Source of the DNA: an uncultured Lachnospiraceae bacterium | Lineage (GTDB): Bacteria; Bacillota; Clostridia; Lachnospirales; Lachnospiraceae | Length of the DNA stretch: 51,594 nt | NCBI GenBank assembly: GCA_900319245.1 | Contig: ONNQ01000028.1 | Coordinates: 1-51,594 of the forward strand | Direction: 5' to 3' | Shown here: positions 1-8,374 of the stretch, in pieces | Layout of the letters: the number at the start of each line of letters is the position of its first letter | How positions within the stretch are numbered: the first letter of the stretch is position 1 | Notes under the pieces: generated by a model | Databases searched by the model: none | Told to the model about the DNA's origin: nothing | What the model saw: the letters and a program-made list of their open reading frames with translations, nothing else | Made by a program: the position numbers and the translations under genes

Positions 1-108
1 TACCGTATGAGCGAGACTGTTGTTTTTGTGTATAAATACTTGCTTTTCATAGATGTATTATAGCACAAAACTGTAGATTATTAAATAATAAACATCTACG
101 ATAGAAAA

Positions 109-157
109 GAGAAAGAGCGGATTCATCCCACGGTTAAAACCGTGGGCTTTCTCCGAA
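109..157 (-). mobile_element. IS200/IS605-like end hairpin (remnant)
   Basis: A perfect hairpin, CCCACGGTT at 127-135 and AACCGTGGG at 138-146, is flanked by complementary GAGAAAG/CTTTCTC stretches. Read on the minus strand it has the layout AAAGCCCACGG, loop, CCGTGGGATGAATCCG, which from memory is typical of the right end of IS200/IS605-family elements in Clostridia, just downstream of tnpB, where the end also forms the 3' part of the omega/reRNA. No tnpA or tnpB reading frame lies next to it: 158-219 is non-coding and 1-108 has only an AT-rich imperfect palindrome (about 71-100). This is therefore a remnant or a small non-autonomous element. Family assignment is by recall, not by search. 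Confidence 0.5.
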
Positions 158-219
158 ATCTATTGTAAATACCCGCATGCTCAGAAATCCGCGCATTCGT
201 AAAGCTTATGGAATACCAT

Positions 220-249
220 TTGACAAATCTTCCCGCCGCGTTTTATAGT
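220..249 (+). promoter_or_regulatory. Promoter of the riboswitch-permease unit
   Basis: TTGACA at 220-225 is followed after 18 bases by TATAGT at 244-249, close to the sigma-A consensus. The predicted start of transcription, about 255-257, coincides with the first base of the riboswitch aptamer, which supports both calls. Confidence 0.8.
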
Positions 250-255
250 AGCTTT

Positions 256-350
256 GTATGAGGGAGTAGCTTGCACAGATTGTGTAACATATATTCGTCA
301 GTACGGGAGCCGTGCTCCCCGGAGTATGTTCGAAGAAGCGAGACTTTTAC
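256..350 (+). promoter_or_regulatory. yybP-ykoY (manganese) riboswitch aptamer
   Basis: The segment carries the conserved blocks of the yybP-ykoY class: GGGAGTAGC at 262-270, CGTCAGTACG around 296-305, CCCCGGAGTATG around 317-328 and GCGAGAC at 338-344. It folds as a three-way junction: P1 is GTATGAG (256-262) with CTTTTAC (344-350), one small hairpin has CACA/TGTG arms near 274-284, and a long arm pairs ACATA with TATGT and GGGAGC with GCTCCC. The 3' strand of P1 is also the 5' strand of the terminator at 340-385, so ligand binding would block termination: an ON switch. The class is known to sense Mn2+ and usually controls manganese exporters. Assignment is from consensus memory; a covariance-model search would settle it. 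Confidence 0.85.
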
Positions 351-385
351 TGCATTTTTATGATGCAGTAAAGGTCTCTTTTTTT
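340..385 (+). terminator. Riboswitch expression-platform terminator
   Basis: The 16-base arms GAGACTTTTACTGCAT (340-355) and ATGCAGTAAAGGTCTC (363-378) pair with a single G-U wobble and are followed by a run of seven T at 379-385. Its 5' arm overlaps the P1 strand of the aptamer, so aptamer and terminator are mutually exclusive. The leader from 386 to 508 up to the gene has no further clear signal except the ribosome binding site. Confidence 0.85.
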
Positions 386-508
386 GACAGCAGCGCCCTG
401 GTACGCGAAGCATAAACAAGCATCGTCGCTCGATGAGCGGACTTCTCATTGCTCGACGAACGAATTTCTCGTCCTCTCAATGCGACGGGCTCTGAAAAGA
501 GGTATGAC

Positions 509-1777
509 ATGAAAGTATTTGCGCTAATCCTGTTTGTTCTAATGTATGTGCTCATGATCACAAAGCCCAAATATCGCCCCTACTATGCGCTGGGCACCGG
601 ACTGATCTTTCTGATTGCAGGGATCCTTCCCTTTTCGATCCTTCTCTCCGTGATCAACTGGAACGTCCTTCTTATGATCACCGGTACTATGATCCTCGTG
701 GACTTCTTTATCGCGTCCAGGATGCCCAACCTGATGGCGGATATCCTGCTCGATAAGTGTCCCAACGTCATGTGGGTCACGATCAGCATGTCTCTCTTTG
801 CGGGCCTCATCTCCGCCTTTATCGACAACGTCGCTACCGTGCTCATGGTCGCTCCGGTCGGACTTGCAGTATGCAAGAAGCTGAACATCAATCCCGTTGC
901 CATGATCATTTCCATTGCGGTCTCCTCCAATCTGCAAGGCGCCGCAACGCTCGTGGGCGATACGACTTCCATCATGCTCGGCGACTACGCCCACATGAAC
1001 TTCATGAATTTCTTCTGGATGAACGGAAAGCCCGGCATGTTCTTTGCGGTGGAGCTCGGCGCTCTGGCCACCATTCCGATCATGATGATCCTTTTCCGCA
1101 AGAACCGCGAACCGGTAACCTCCAAGGAAAGAACGGTTGTCACAGACTATGTGCCCTCCTTCATGCTCCTTCTGATGGTCGCCGCCCTGATCACCGCGTC
1201 CTTCATCCCCAATACGCCGGACATCACAAACGGCGCGATCTGCTGCATCCTTGGAATCGTCACAGCGGTTCTTGATTCTGTCAGAAATCACAAGCCGGAG
1301 AACATCCGCCGCACTGTCCATAGTATCGATTATGAGACGCTTCTTCTGCTTCTCGGCCTCTTTGTCGTCATCGGCGGCATCACCGAGGCAGGTATTATCA
1401 CAGACTTTGCGAACGCCATCGTGAAGTTCGGCGGAAGCAGTCTCTTCCTCCTCTATACCATTATTGTGTGGGGTTCTGTCCTAATCTCCGCTTTCGTGGA
1501 CAACATCCCCTATGTAGCGACCATGCTGCCCGTACTGACTGTTGTCACTACGCAGCTGGGCGTCGATCCCAACCTTCTGTATTTTGGCCTATTGTGCGGC
1601 GCGACCCTCGGCGGCAACCTGACGCCCATCGGCGCCTCCGCCAACATTACTGCGGTCGGCCTTCTCAAAAAAGAAGGCTATGAGGTGGGGTTCCCGGACT
1701 TCATGAAAATCGGGGTTCCTTACACGCTCACAGCCGTGATCGTTGGATATCTCTTTATCTGGTTTGTATGGGCGTGA
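509..1777 (+). CDS. ArsB/NhaD/SLC13-type ion permease
   Basis: This is a 422-residue polytopic membrane protein of the ion transporter superfamily (ArsB/NhaD/CitM-like, SLC13 group), with about ten or more hydrophobic segments. The two-fold internal repeat of the family is visible: SAFIDNVATVLMVAPV near residue 102 and SAFVDNIPYVATMLPV near residue 327, each a re-entrant-loop Asp-Asn motif, plus GGNLTPIGASAN near 368-379. I chose ATG 509 because AGAGG lies six bases upstream and the hydrophobic segment begins at once; an in-frame ATG at 449 has no binding site and would add a charged extension. The gene stands alone between a manganese-type riboswitch and the convergent MATE gene. The substrate cannot be read from sequence; the riboswitch suggests Mn2+ or another divalent cation efflux, which is inference. 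Confidence 0.85.
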   Translation: MKVFALILFVLMYVLMITKPKYRPYYALGTGLIFLIAGILPFSILLSVINWNVLLMITGTMILVDFFIASRMPNLMADILLDKCPNVMWVTISMSLFAGLISAFIDNVATVLMVAPVGLAVCKKLNINPVAMIISIAVSSNLQGAATLVGDTTSIMLGDYAHMNFMNFFWMNGKPGMFFAVELGALATIPIMMILFRKNREPVTSKERTVVTDYVPSFMLLLMVAALITASFIPNTPDITNGAICCILGIVTAVLDSVRNHKPENIRRTVHSIDYETLLLLLGLFVVIGGITEAGIITDFANAIVKFGGSSLFLLYTIIVWGSVLISAFVDNIPYVATMLPVLTVVTTQLGVDPNLLYFGLLCGATLGGNLTPIGASANITAVGLLKKEGYEVGFPDFMKIGVPYTLTAVIVGYLFIWFVWA

Positions 1778-1814
1778 CATCCCTGGCAGCTGATGCTGGC
1801 GTGATATACACCAG

Positions 1815-3203
1815 TTAGCTGTTTCCCGTCACCAGGTTGGCCTTCGTCTTCCACTTGCCCATCCGATAGACCACCAGTGTGATGGCAGCGCCAAGGCTCC
1901 AGGAAACCAGCATGGAGACATACATCATCGCGCAGTTGCCCTGGGGCAATTCCGGCGTCTTGGTCATACCGACCAGGATGTAGGCCAGCGGCACACGGAT
2001 CGCCACCGATGTCGCGATGGAGATCCACATGGGCCGAACGGTGTCTCCGGCGCCGCGCATGATGCCGCATAGACATTGTGTGATCTCGATAATGATATAG
2101 CCGAACGCAATGATCTGCATCATGCGGTAGCTCAGGTCGATCAGTTCCTGCGTTGTCGTAAAGAGCCCCATGATGGGCTTTCCGAAGAGGAGGATGATTC
2201 CTGTGACCACCGCGGAAATGATCATGGCTGTGATCGTGCCCTTCCGTGCGCCTTCCACAACGCGGTCCATGTGGCCCGCGCCGATATTTTGACCCGCATA
2301 GGTGGTCATGGCTGCGCCGAAGGACAGGGCCGGCAGCACGACGAATCCGTCAATTCTCATGACAATGACGTTGGCCGCGATGAACTGCTCGCCGAAGGTA
2401 TTGGTGAGCGACTGCACGACGATCATGGACATGGAGAAGATGGCCTGCGTAATACCCGAGGGAATACCGAGACGGATCAGCTGACTGATATAGTCGCTGT
2501 CCGGAATCAGGTATTCCTTTTTCATGTCAAAATACTCTTTCATCTGCGTCAATCGCCGCAGCGAGAGAAACGCGGAGACGAACTGCGCGATGACGGTCGC
2601 AAGCGCCACGCCGGCGACGCCGAGCCCCAGATACGCGACAAACACATAGTCCAGCACAATGTTGATGCCCGTCGCCACCAGCAGATAAATCAGGGCGGAC
2701 ATGGAATCGCCGAGGCCGCGCAGCACGCCGCTGAGAATGTTGTAATAGCCGCCGCCCGCGATGCCCAGGCAGATGATGATCAGATAGTTCCGGCACCAGC
2801 CGATGATGCTCTCGGGCGTTCCCAGAAGCCGCAGGAGCGGCATGGTGACGATCGGCCCCACGATCATGATGATCAGAGACGCTGCACCGGTCAGCACTAC
2901 GCAGGCGCCGATGGATCTCGACAGGGATTCCCTCTGACGCGCGCCAAAAAATTGAGACACCATAATACTGGCGCCCACGGATATTCCCATGAAGAGAACC
3001 AACATCAGATTCAGAATGGGGCCGGCGCTTCCGACCGCGGCCAGTGCGTTATCTCCCACAAAGCGGCCGACAATGATACTGTCTACTGTGTTGTAGAGCT
3101 GCTGGGCCACATTTCCCAGAAGCATGGGGATCGTAAATTTGATGATCTGCATGACGGGATCTCCCACCGTCATGTCTACTGGGGCAAATAATTTAGACTT
3201 CAT
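1815..3203 (-). CDS. MATE family multidrug exporter
   Basis: The 462-residue product is a twelve-helix MATE (multi antimicrobial extrusion) transporter of the plasma membrane. It begins with the typical layout of the family, a short cytoplasmic N-terminus followed by MLLGNVAQQLYNTVDSIIVG, and repeats this pattern at the start of the second half (SGITQAIFSMSMIVVQSL). Length is normal for the family. Such proteins export cationic drugs, or sometimes small metabolites, using Na+ or H+ gradients; the substrate is not predictable here. The start ATG follows GAGGAAAC. It is convergent with the permease at 509-1777; the 37-base gap holds only a weak dyad. A good promoter lies about 110 bases upstream, so it is probably monocistronic. 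Confidence 0.93.
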   Translation of the reverse strand: MKSKLFAPVDMTVGDPVMQIIKFTIPMLLGNVAQQLYNTVDSIIVGRFVGDNALAAVGSAGPILNLMLVLFMGISVGASIMVSQFFGARQRESLSRSIGACVVLTGAASLIIMIVGPIVTMPLLRLLGTPESIIGWCRNYLIIICLGIAGGGYYNILSGVLRGLGDSMSALIYLLVATGINIVLDYVFVAYLGLGVAGVALATVIAQFVSAFLSLRRLTQMKEYFDMKKEYLIPDSDYISQLIRLGIPSGITQAIFSMSMIVVQSLTNTFGEQFIAANVIVMRIDGFVVLPALSFGAAMTTYAGQNIGAGHMDRVVEGARKGTITAMIISAVVTGIILLFGKPIMGLFTTTQELIDLSYRMMQIIAFGYIIIEITQCLCGIMRGAGDTVRPMWISIATSVAIRVPLAYILVGMTKTPELPQGNCAMMYVSMLVSWSLGAAITLVVYRMGKWKTKANLVTGNS

Positions 3204-3313
3204 AGTTTCCTCACTTTTCTTTTTCTTTCATGAACCTCCACCCCCATGCGCTGTATGCCATTTGCGTATATAACGGGCACATCAGCCGCTGTTAGTTAGC
3301 TTTGTCTACCCGA

Positions 3314-3342
3314 ATTATACAACCAGGCAGGAGTATAGGCAA
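3314..3342 (-). promoter_or_regulatory. Promoter of the MATE gene
   Basis: On the minus strand TTGCCT (3337-3342) and TATAAT (3314-3319) are separated by exactly 17 bases. The -35 abuts the stop codon of the upstream gene. It leaves an untranslated leader of about 100 bases with no obvious regulatory fold. Confidence 0.7.
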
Positions 3343-3343
3343 G

Positions 3344-4138
3344 TTACGCCACCAGCCACGTATATTTCTCCACGCTGTAGAGCGGGATGAACGGGATCAT
3401 GATCGGCGTTGTCTTTACATAGTTCTGGTATACGGGGTCATCTCCGTACGTCCTGTTCTGGCGGATTTCCAATCTTCTGGCACCGCCGAACATGACATAG
3501 ATGATGCCGATGTAGCCGGCCAGCGCTGCGATCCACTGGAGCGCGCCGTGCAGGGCCGGAATCCCACCGACAAAGACGCCTGTCCAGAAGAGCATCTCGC
3601 CAAAATAGTTGGGGCAGCGTACGATTTTGTACAAGCCAGTGTCCACGAAGCGGCGGGGATTCACTTTTTTGGCCGCGTTCTTCTGAAGATCGGCGCAGGT
3701 CTCGACAATAAGGCCGACAATACTGATTGCAATTCCAACGAGCAGGAAGGCGTCCGTCCCTTTCCGGTTCATAATCCGGAAGATTACCGGAGAGGTCTCG
3801 CAGACGTAGAGGAGCGCGGCGCTGATCCAGATCGCGCACTTAGCGGCGATGCTCATATCCTTGCCGGACTTGATCTCGGTCTTCATCTTGTTATTGTAGC
3901 TGGCGCTCTTCAGCTCCCGATAGGCCAGATAGCCGCCGAGCCGCAGGCCATACAGTATGAATAGGATCGAGGCGCAGATTGTGCCCGCTGTCAAACCGTC
4001 CTTTCCCAGGATCAGAAGGCCCGCGCCAATGGCCGCGACAGAAAATCCGTATCCGATTGAGATAAACCAGACGTATTTCTTAAATCCTATGCTGCTAAAA
4101 ACCAGAGCCACGATTGCCATTATCCAGAATAAATTCAT
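3344..4138 (-). CDS. DUF1295 / steroid 5-alpha-reductase-like membrane protein
   Basis: This 264-residue integral membrane protein has about seven hydrophobic segments. The C-terminal half holds the DUF1295 signature: NPRRFVDTGLYKIVRCPNYFGEMLFWTG, followed by a small Gly-rich helix, RRLEIRQNRTYGDDPVYQNYVKTTPIMIPF, the same architecture as isoprenylcysteine methyltransferases and steroid reductases, where the RxPNY...E region binds a nucleotide cofactor. The start at 4138 is set by GGAGG a few bases upstream; an in-frame ATG at 4186 would overlap the GH2 gene. It follows the GH2 gene by 16 bases and is probably co-transcribed with it. The reaction is unknown; lipid or sterol-like reduction or methylation is only a family-level guess. 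Confidence 0.8.
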   Translation of the reverse strand: MNLFWIMAIVALVFSSIGFKKYVWFISIGYGFSVAAIGAGLLILGKDGLTAGTICASILFILYGLRLGGYLAYRELKSASYNNKMKTEIKSGKDMSIAAKCAIWISAALLYVCETSPVIFRIMNRKGTDAFLLVGIAISIVGLIVETCADLQKNAAKKVNPRRFVDTGLYKIVRCPNYFGEMLFWTGVFVGGIPALHGALQWIAALAGYIGIIYVMFGGARRLEIRQNRTYGDDPVYQNYVKTTPIMIPFIPLYSVEKYTWLVA

Positions 4139-4154
4139 GTAAGTCCTCCAAGTC

Positions 4155-5975
4155 TTATCTTCTAAGCTTTTCTGCCTTCCGGTCATAGGTCAGAAGGCCG
4201 TTTGTCTCCTCTTCGATGTCGGAGACCTGCGTGTACACAGCGGCGCACAGACCGTCGTCAATCAGCGCATGGATCGTCTCCATTGTTTCTGCGAACGCCT
4301 TCGGGAATTCCTCCACTGTCGTCTGGTGATATCCATACACTTCACTGCTCATGGAGTGCTCCGGGATCTGGCAGTTGATCCCGCCGTACTCAGAGATCAC
4401 GAAGGCTCTCCGATCGTTCTCAACCACCAGAGGCCGGAAGTAATTGTGCACGCTTCGCACATCCCCACCTCCCTGGTCGAACCAGCCGCTGGCGTGGTCG
4501 ATTGGCCTTGTAGGGTCCTCTTCGTGGACGATCTGCGCGATCCGCAGTGCGTCAAACTGTCCCCATCCCTCATTGAAGGGAACCCACAGTCCTATGCACG
4601 GATAATTGTAGAGCTGCCGAACCATGCAGGCGATGTCCCTCTCGAACCGCCTCCGCGCCTTTTCATCCTCTCTCGCAAACAATTTGTAGTGGTTGTCCCG
4701 CAGATGCCTGCCAACCGCCGGTATGACCGTCGGCAGATAGGTCTCTAAGAGCGACTGCACGGGGCCTCCGCCGTTCACCATGTCCTGCCAGACCACCATT
4801 CCAAGCCGGTCGCAGTGATAGTAGAAGCGGGCCGACTCTATTTTGACATGCTTGCGGAGCATGTTGAAGCCATACTTCTTCATCTGCTCTATATCGTATA
4901 CCAGCGCCTCGTCCGCGGGCGGCGTCATGAGGCTCTCCGGCCAGTATCCCTGGTCCAGGATTCCATTAAAGAAATAGGGTTCGCCGTTCAGAAGCAGCCT
5001 GGCTTTTCCCTTGTCGTCCGTTCCAACGCCGAAGGAACGCATGGCAAAATAGCTCTCGACCGTGTCCTCCCCGGCCTCGATCCGCATTTGATAAAGTTCC
5101 GGCTGTTCCGGACTCCAGAGGCGGGGATTCTTCACAGGGATCCGGACTTTGATCCGGGAGGACATGGGATAGGTGTAGATATTTTCGTCGCCCTGCACGG
5201 TGATCCGAATCTCTCTGCGCACACCTTTTACCGTTTCTTCCGCATCACCTTGCCGTACATTCGCCGCTTCAGTGAGCCGCAGCGCCAGTTCAACTGCTTC
5301 CTCTTCCGGGTAAGGAGTAATATTCATATGCTTGAGATAGATTTCCGGAACCATTTCCATCCAGACAGTCTGCCAGATGCCGCTCTGCGCGTGGTAGAAC
5401 ATGCCGCCCGGATTGAGGGTCTGCTTGCCCCGGCACTCGTTTCCTTCATCCGTATCATCCCGAACCAGCACTTTCAGCTCATTGGTGCCGGGCGTCACAT
5501 ACTCTGTCACATCAAAGCTGAAAGCAAGGTATCCGTTCCGATGGCTTCCCACCTTATGGCCATTCCAATATACGGTACAGCGCTCATCCACTGCGCCAAA
5601 GTGGAGGATGAGACGCCTGCCCTCCGGCAGGGCAAGATCGTCGATCGTTCTTCTGTACCAAAGCGTCTCTCCAGGCTGTAGAATACGGTTTACGCCTGAG
5701 CGCGCCGTCTCGGGCGAAAAGGGCACCAGAATCTGTCCGTCGGGGAAAAGGTCTGCCCCGGCATTTGATAAAGATCCTGTGACGAATCCATACTCCCACC
5801 ATCCGTTCAGGCAGGTCCAATCCGCGCGCCGCATCTGCGGCCTCGGATATTCCGGCAGCGGCACAGCCTGCGGCCCGTCATCGGCCTGTTCGCTCCATAT
5901 GGTGCATAAATTCCTTCGCTCGGGATTCTTCTTCCTTCCAAGCTGCAGGGATGTGATCGCGTCTTTGAGTCTCAT
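4155..5975 (-). CDS. Glycoside hydrolase family 2 protein
   Basis: The 606-residue product has the GH2 order: N-terminal sugar-binding jelly roll (about residues 45-215, with LNGWWEYGF and YRRTIDDLALP), an immunoglobulin-like domain (about 220-320) and a TIM barrel to the end. WVPFNEGWGQ contains the acid/base Glu at about residue 469 and VISEYGG the nucleophile Glu at about 529. There is no signal peptide, so it acts in the cytoplasm, probably on imported oligosaccharides; specificity (beta-galactosidase, glucuronidase or mannosidase type) is not clear. The protein is short for a beta-galactosidase and lacks C-terminal domains. ATG 5975 was chosen because GAGGT lies seven bases upstream; longer in-frame starts would run back into the terminator at 6041-6083. 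Confidence 0.88.
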   Translation of the reverse strand: MRLKDAITSLQLGRKKNPERRNLCTIWSEQADDGPQAVPLPEYPRPQMRRADWTCLNGWWEYGFVTGSLSNAGADLFPDGQILVPFSPETARSGVNRILQPGETLWYRRTIDDLALPEGRRLILHFGAVDERCTVYWNGHKVGSHRNGYLAFSFDVTEYVTPGTNELKVLVRDDTDEGNECRGKQTLNPGGMFYHAQSGIWQTVWMEMVPEIYLKHMNITPYPEEEAVELALRLTEAANVRQGDAEETVKGVRREIRITVQGDENIYTYPMSSRIKVRIPVKNPRLWSPEQPELYQMRIEAGEDTVESYFAMRSFGVGTDDKGKARLLLNGEPYFFNGILDQGYWPESLMTPPADEALVYDIEQMKKYGFNMLRKHVKIESARFYYHCDRLGMVVWQDMVNGGGPVQSLLETYLPTVIPAVGRHLRDNHYKLFAREDEKARRRFERDIACMVRQLYNYPCIGLWVPFNEGWGQFDALRIAQIVHEEDPTRPIDHASGWFDQGGGDVRSVHNYFRPLVVENDRRAFVISEYGGINCQIPEHSMSSEVYGYHQTTVEEFPKAFAETMETIHALIDDGLCAAVYTQVSDIEEETNGLLTYDRKAEKLRR

Positions 5976-6040
5976 TATGTACCTCGCATAGTAATATTCC
6001 GGTCTGGCGTCGCGCAGCAGTGCAGCGTAATCGCAAGAAC

Positions 6041-6083
6041 AAAAAAGCGGTGCCATATTCTCTCTTGAGAGATTATAGCACCG
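6041..6083 (-). terminator. Intrinsic terminator after the rpe remnant
   Basis: On the minus strand a 17-base stem (arms at 6067-6083 and 6048-6064, one mismatch and one wobble, loop of two) is followed by CTTTTTTG. It separates the truncated rpe from the GH2 gene, which must then have its own promoter between about 5990 and 6040. Confidence 0.85.
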
Positions 6084-6139
6084 GGAATATTTGTTTGTCA
6101 GTATTTTGGCCTTTGATGCTCGCACTAGTGAAGAGCCAG

Positions 6140-6592
6140 TCAGGCAACCTCCAGGACATCCATAAAAGCTCGTGCCTTCACCTGTACATCATCTCCTCCG
6201 AGCACGGCAGAGCCTGCTACGATCATATCCGCGCCTGCATCAAGCACGGTCTGCACGTTTTCTGTCTTAATACCTCCGTCCACTTCAATACGAAGCTCCG
6301 GATTGACATAACCGGCATGGGTACGAAGCGCACGGATCCTGTCTGTAGATTCCGGGATATACTTCTGCCCTCCGAATCCGGGTTCAACGGTCATCACAAG
6401 GATCAGATCCGCCTTATCCATAAGATCGAAAACTACTTCCACAGGTGTCCTGGGTTTGATGGAGACACCGGCCTTCATTCCGTATGAATGGATCTTCGCA
6501 ATGATCCTCGCCGCTTCGTGCACTGCAGCATCCAGATCCTTATAACCGCCATAGGACGAATTACCGCCCGCCATTGCCTCAAAGTGGAATGA
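6140..6592 (-). pseudogene. rpe: rpe, ribulose-phosphate 3-epimerase, 5' truncated
   Basis: The reading frame encodes the C-terminal two thirds of ribulose-phosphate 3-epimerase: KAGVSIKPRTPVEVV, LILVMTVEPGFGGQKYIPES, the IEVDGGI strand with the catalytic Asp, and VAGSAVLG with the phosphate-binding loop. Similarity continues upstream of the first ATG (6572-6574) as HFEA, matching the family's HxEA metal-site strand, and is then cut by TAA at 6593-6595. About 70 N-terminal residues, including the first barrel strands and the first His of the metal site, are absent, and no ribosome binding site precedes the ATG. I read this as a decayed fragment, created by a deletion or by arrival of the neighbouring A+T-rich gene. 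A frameshifted N-terminus was not found in the 60 bases before it. Confidence 0.8.
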
Positions 6593-6655
6593 TTACTTCT
6601 ATTCCAGATTGGTATTATTTATGTCTTGCTTTTTCACTGCTCAAAGTTACTATAC

Positions 6656-8374
6656 CTATCTATACTGTATCAGATCGATTGAGATTGACGCAGATCTGGT
6701 ATGCGCTGTTGAATTGTATAGCCCCATGTCAATCCAATAGAGATCTCGTAAATCCAGCGTCTGACTGGTAAATCCGTAGTAATACTTATCACCGATCTTA
6801 AGGAAATCATCAGGTGAGACATCTGCGTTTATAAACTTTTCCTGGCCCTCCACGAATAGGTGAACGAACAGCTTCTTCTCCCCTGGTTCTGCGTAATCCG
6901 AAACACAGTGATCAAATTCAAAGACCACAGTGTTTTCAAATGGCGGGCTTAGTTTTGTGTAAATGTTTTCCAGCACTAAGTCGTCTTTGAATGTCTGCTC
7001 AACATGTATAGGATTCCCTGTTCTGATCGCAGCATAGTTGTAATTGATATTCTGCCACTCAATATCTTTCATCCCATAGTAATCAAACATGATTGATGAT
7101 CTGAATGTATCAATCTTATCAGTGTTCTTTAACAGACGCGTAAAATACCAGTCCGGTATGACAGCCGTGTCATTGCCCTCCCCTTTCGCATCCATAATAA
7201 TTCCTTCCCGGATTTCAGACTGTACCATGATCTGACGGTATGCATGTTCGATCATCGCGTAACTAGGGACAAAAAAGACCATCCCAATCAATATGGCACA
7301 TCCAAGTGGTATATTGCTTTTTTCCGGCTTTGCATGCACCAGAATATCTGCTGTAAAAGAAAGCGACAACAGGGTAAAGAACAATGCTGAATTTTCACTT
7401 CTCCTGGGCATTGTGGGTGAAACGACAAAAACAAACAGCGCACATACCGAAAGCGCGGCAAACCCTAAGGCAAATACAACAGATTGGATATTGTCCTCTC
7501 TCTCCTTCTGGATCAGTAATGTGACGATCAGTATGAAGATCATCACTATATACAGTAAGAAAAATCCCTTGAACGCCTTCGTCATGCGGTCATATATATG
7601 TTCAATGACTTTCTCCATCAGAGACATAGCGTGCCATTTATTATAACTGTCATTTTCCAGGCGGACATAATTCCCCGGTGCGAAGAGCAATAAAGCATAC
7701 CCGACACATGTGGAGAAAAGGCCCGTGAGAAGAATTCTTCGATCTCCCTTCCAATACAAGGCTATCAGGCACAGGCTGAAAAACGCCATGCAAAAGCCCA
7801 GTGATTCATTGGAGAGTCCGGCGCCTGCACCTAATATCCCCAGAATGATCAGTTGGACCGTATTCATCCTTCGTTCGCGGGAAAGAAAATAAAGAATGAA
7901 CAAGAGATAGGCGCCTGCCCACACAAGCGGCCACAAATAGTTCGCCGAACCCACCAGCCAAAAGCTTGTCTCTCCGATGTTGGGATTCCCGCTCCAGTAC
8001 ATTATAAATACAAGCCAGACGATTAAGAAAGTGGACTTATCAACCAGTTCGCTTTTCCTTACAACGCCAGGCAATAATGTCACCATAACGGAAACAGAGA
8101 GAAAGGCTAACGAATTTAGCGCCATATACACCTGCCTGCTAAACAGATTCATCAGAAGTGACGATGTATAATCTGCGATAAACCTGCCGCTCCAGTTCAG
8201 ATAATGTGAAATATGATTTGATAGCGAAAGCCCCTTGAGGTAATACGCATAGTCATCTGAGTGCATAGGAACCTGAATGGCGGTCCGATATATCAAAAAA
8301 TAGATCACGATGACCGTAAATATAAAGAATACTTTGGCGCTGTGAAATTCTGTTGTTTTCTTATACTCGTTCAT
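6656..8374 (-). CDS. DUF6056-like polytopic membrane protein
   Basis: This 572-residue protein has about ten or eleven transmembrane segments in its first 380 residues and a soluble C-terminal domain of about 190 residues. An early loop reads [13 protein letters not shown] and a later one [17 protein letters not shown], features I associate with DUF6056/GtrII-like membrane proteins, which resemble lipid-linked glycosyltransferases; the acidic pair in HSDDY would then sit where such enzymes bind substrate. Catalytic activity is inferred, not seen. The start ATG overlaps the guaA stop codon (ATGA), so translation is coupled to guaA. Its codons are clearly richer in A and T than those of the flanking genes and it ends beside a truncated rpe, both consistent with horizontal acquisition. 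Confidence 0.6.
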   Translation of the reverse strand: MNEYKKTTEFHSAKVFFIFTVIVIYFLIYRTAIQVPMHSDDYAYYLKGLSLSNHISHYLNWSGRFIADYTSSLLMNLFSRQVYMALNSLAFLSVSVMVTLLPGVVRKSELVDKSTFLIVWLVFIMYWSGNPNIGETSFWLVGSANYLWPLVWAGAYLLFILYFLSRERRMNTVQLIILGILGAGAGLSNESLGFCMAFFSLCLIALYWKGDRRILLTGLFSTCVGYALLLFAPGNYVRLENDSYNKWHAMSLMEKVIEHIYDRMTKAFKGFFLLYIVMIFILIVTLLIQKEREDNIQSVVFALGFAALSVCALFVFVVSPTMPRRSENSALFFTLLSLSFTADILVHAKPEKSNIPLGCAILIGMVFFVPSYAMIEHAYRQIMVQSEIREGIIMDAKGEGNDTAVIPDWYFTRLLKNTDKIDTFRSSIMFDYYGMKDIEWQNINYNYAAIRTGNPIHVEQTFKDDLVLENIYTKLSPPFENTVVFEFDHCVSDYAEPGEKKLFVHLFVEGQEKFINADVSPDDFLKIGDKYYYGFTSQTLDLRDLYWIDMGLYNSTAHTRSASISIDLIQYR

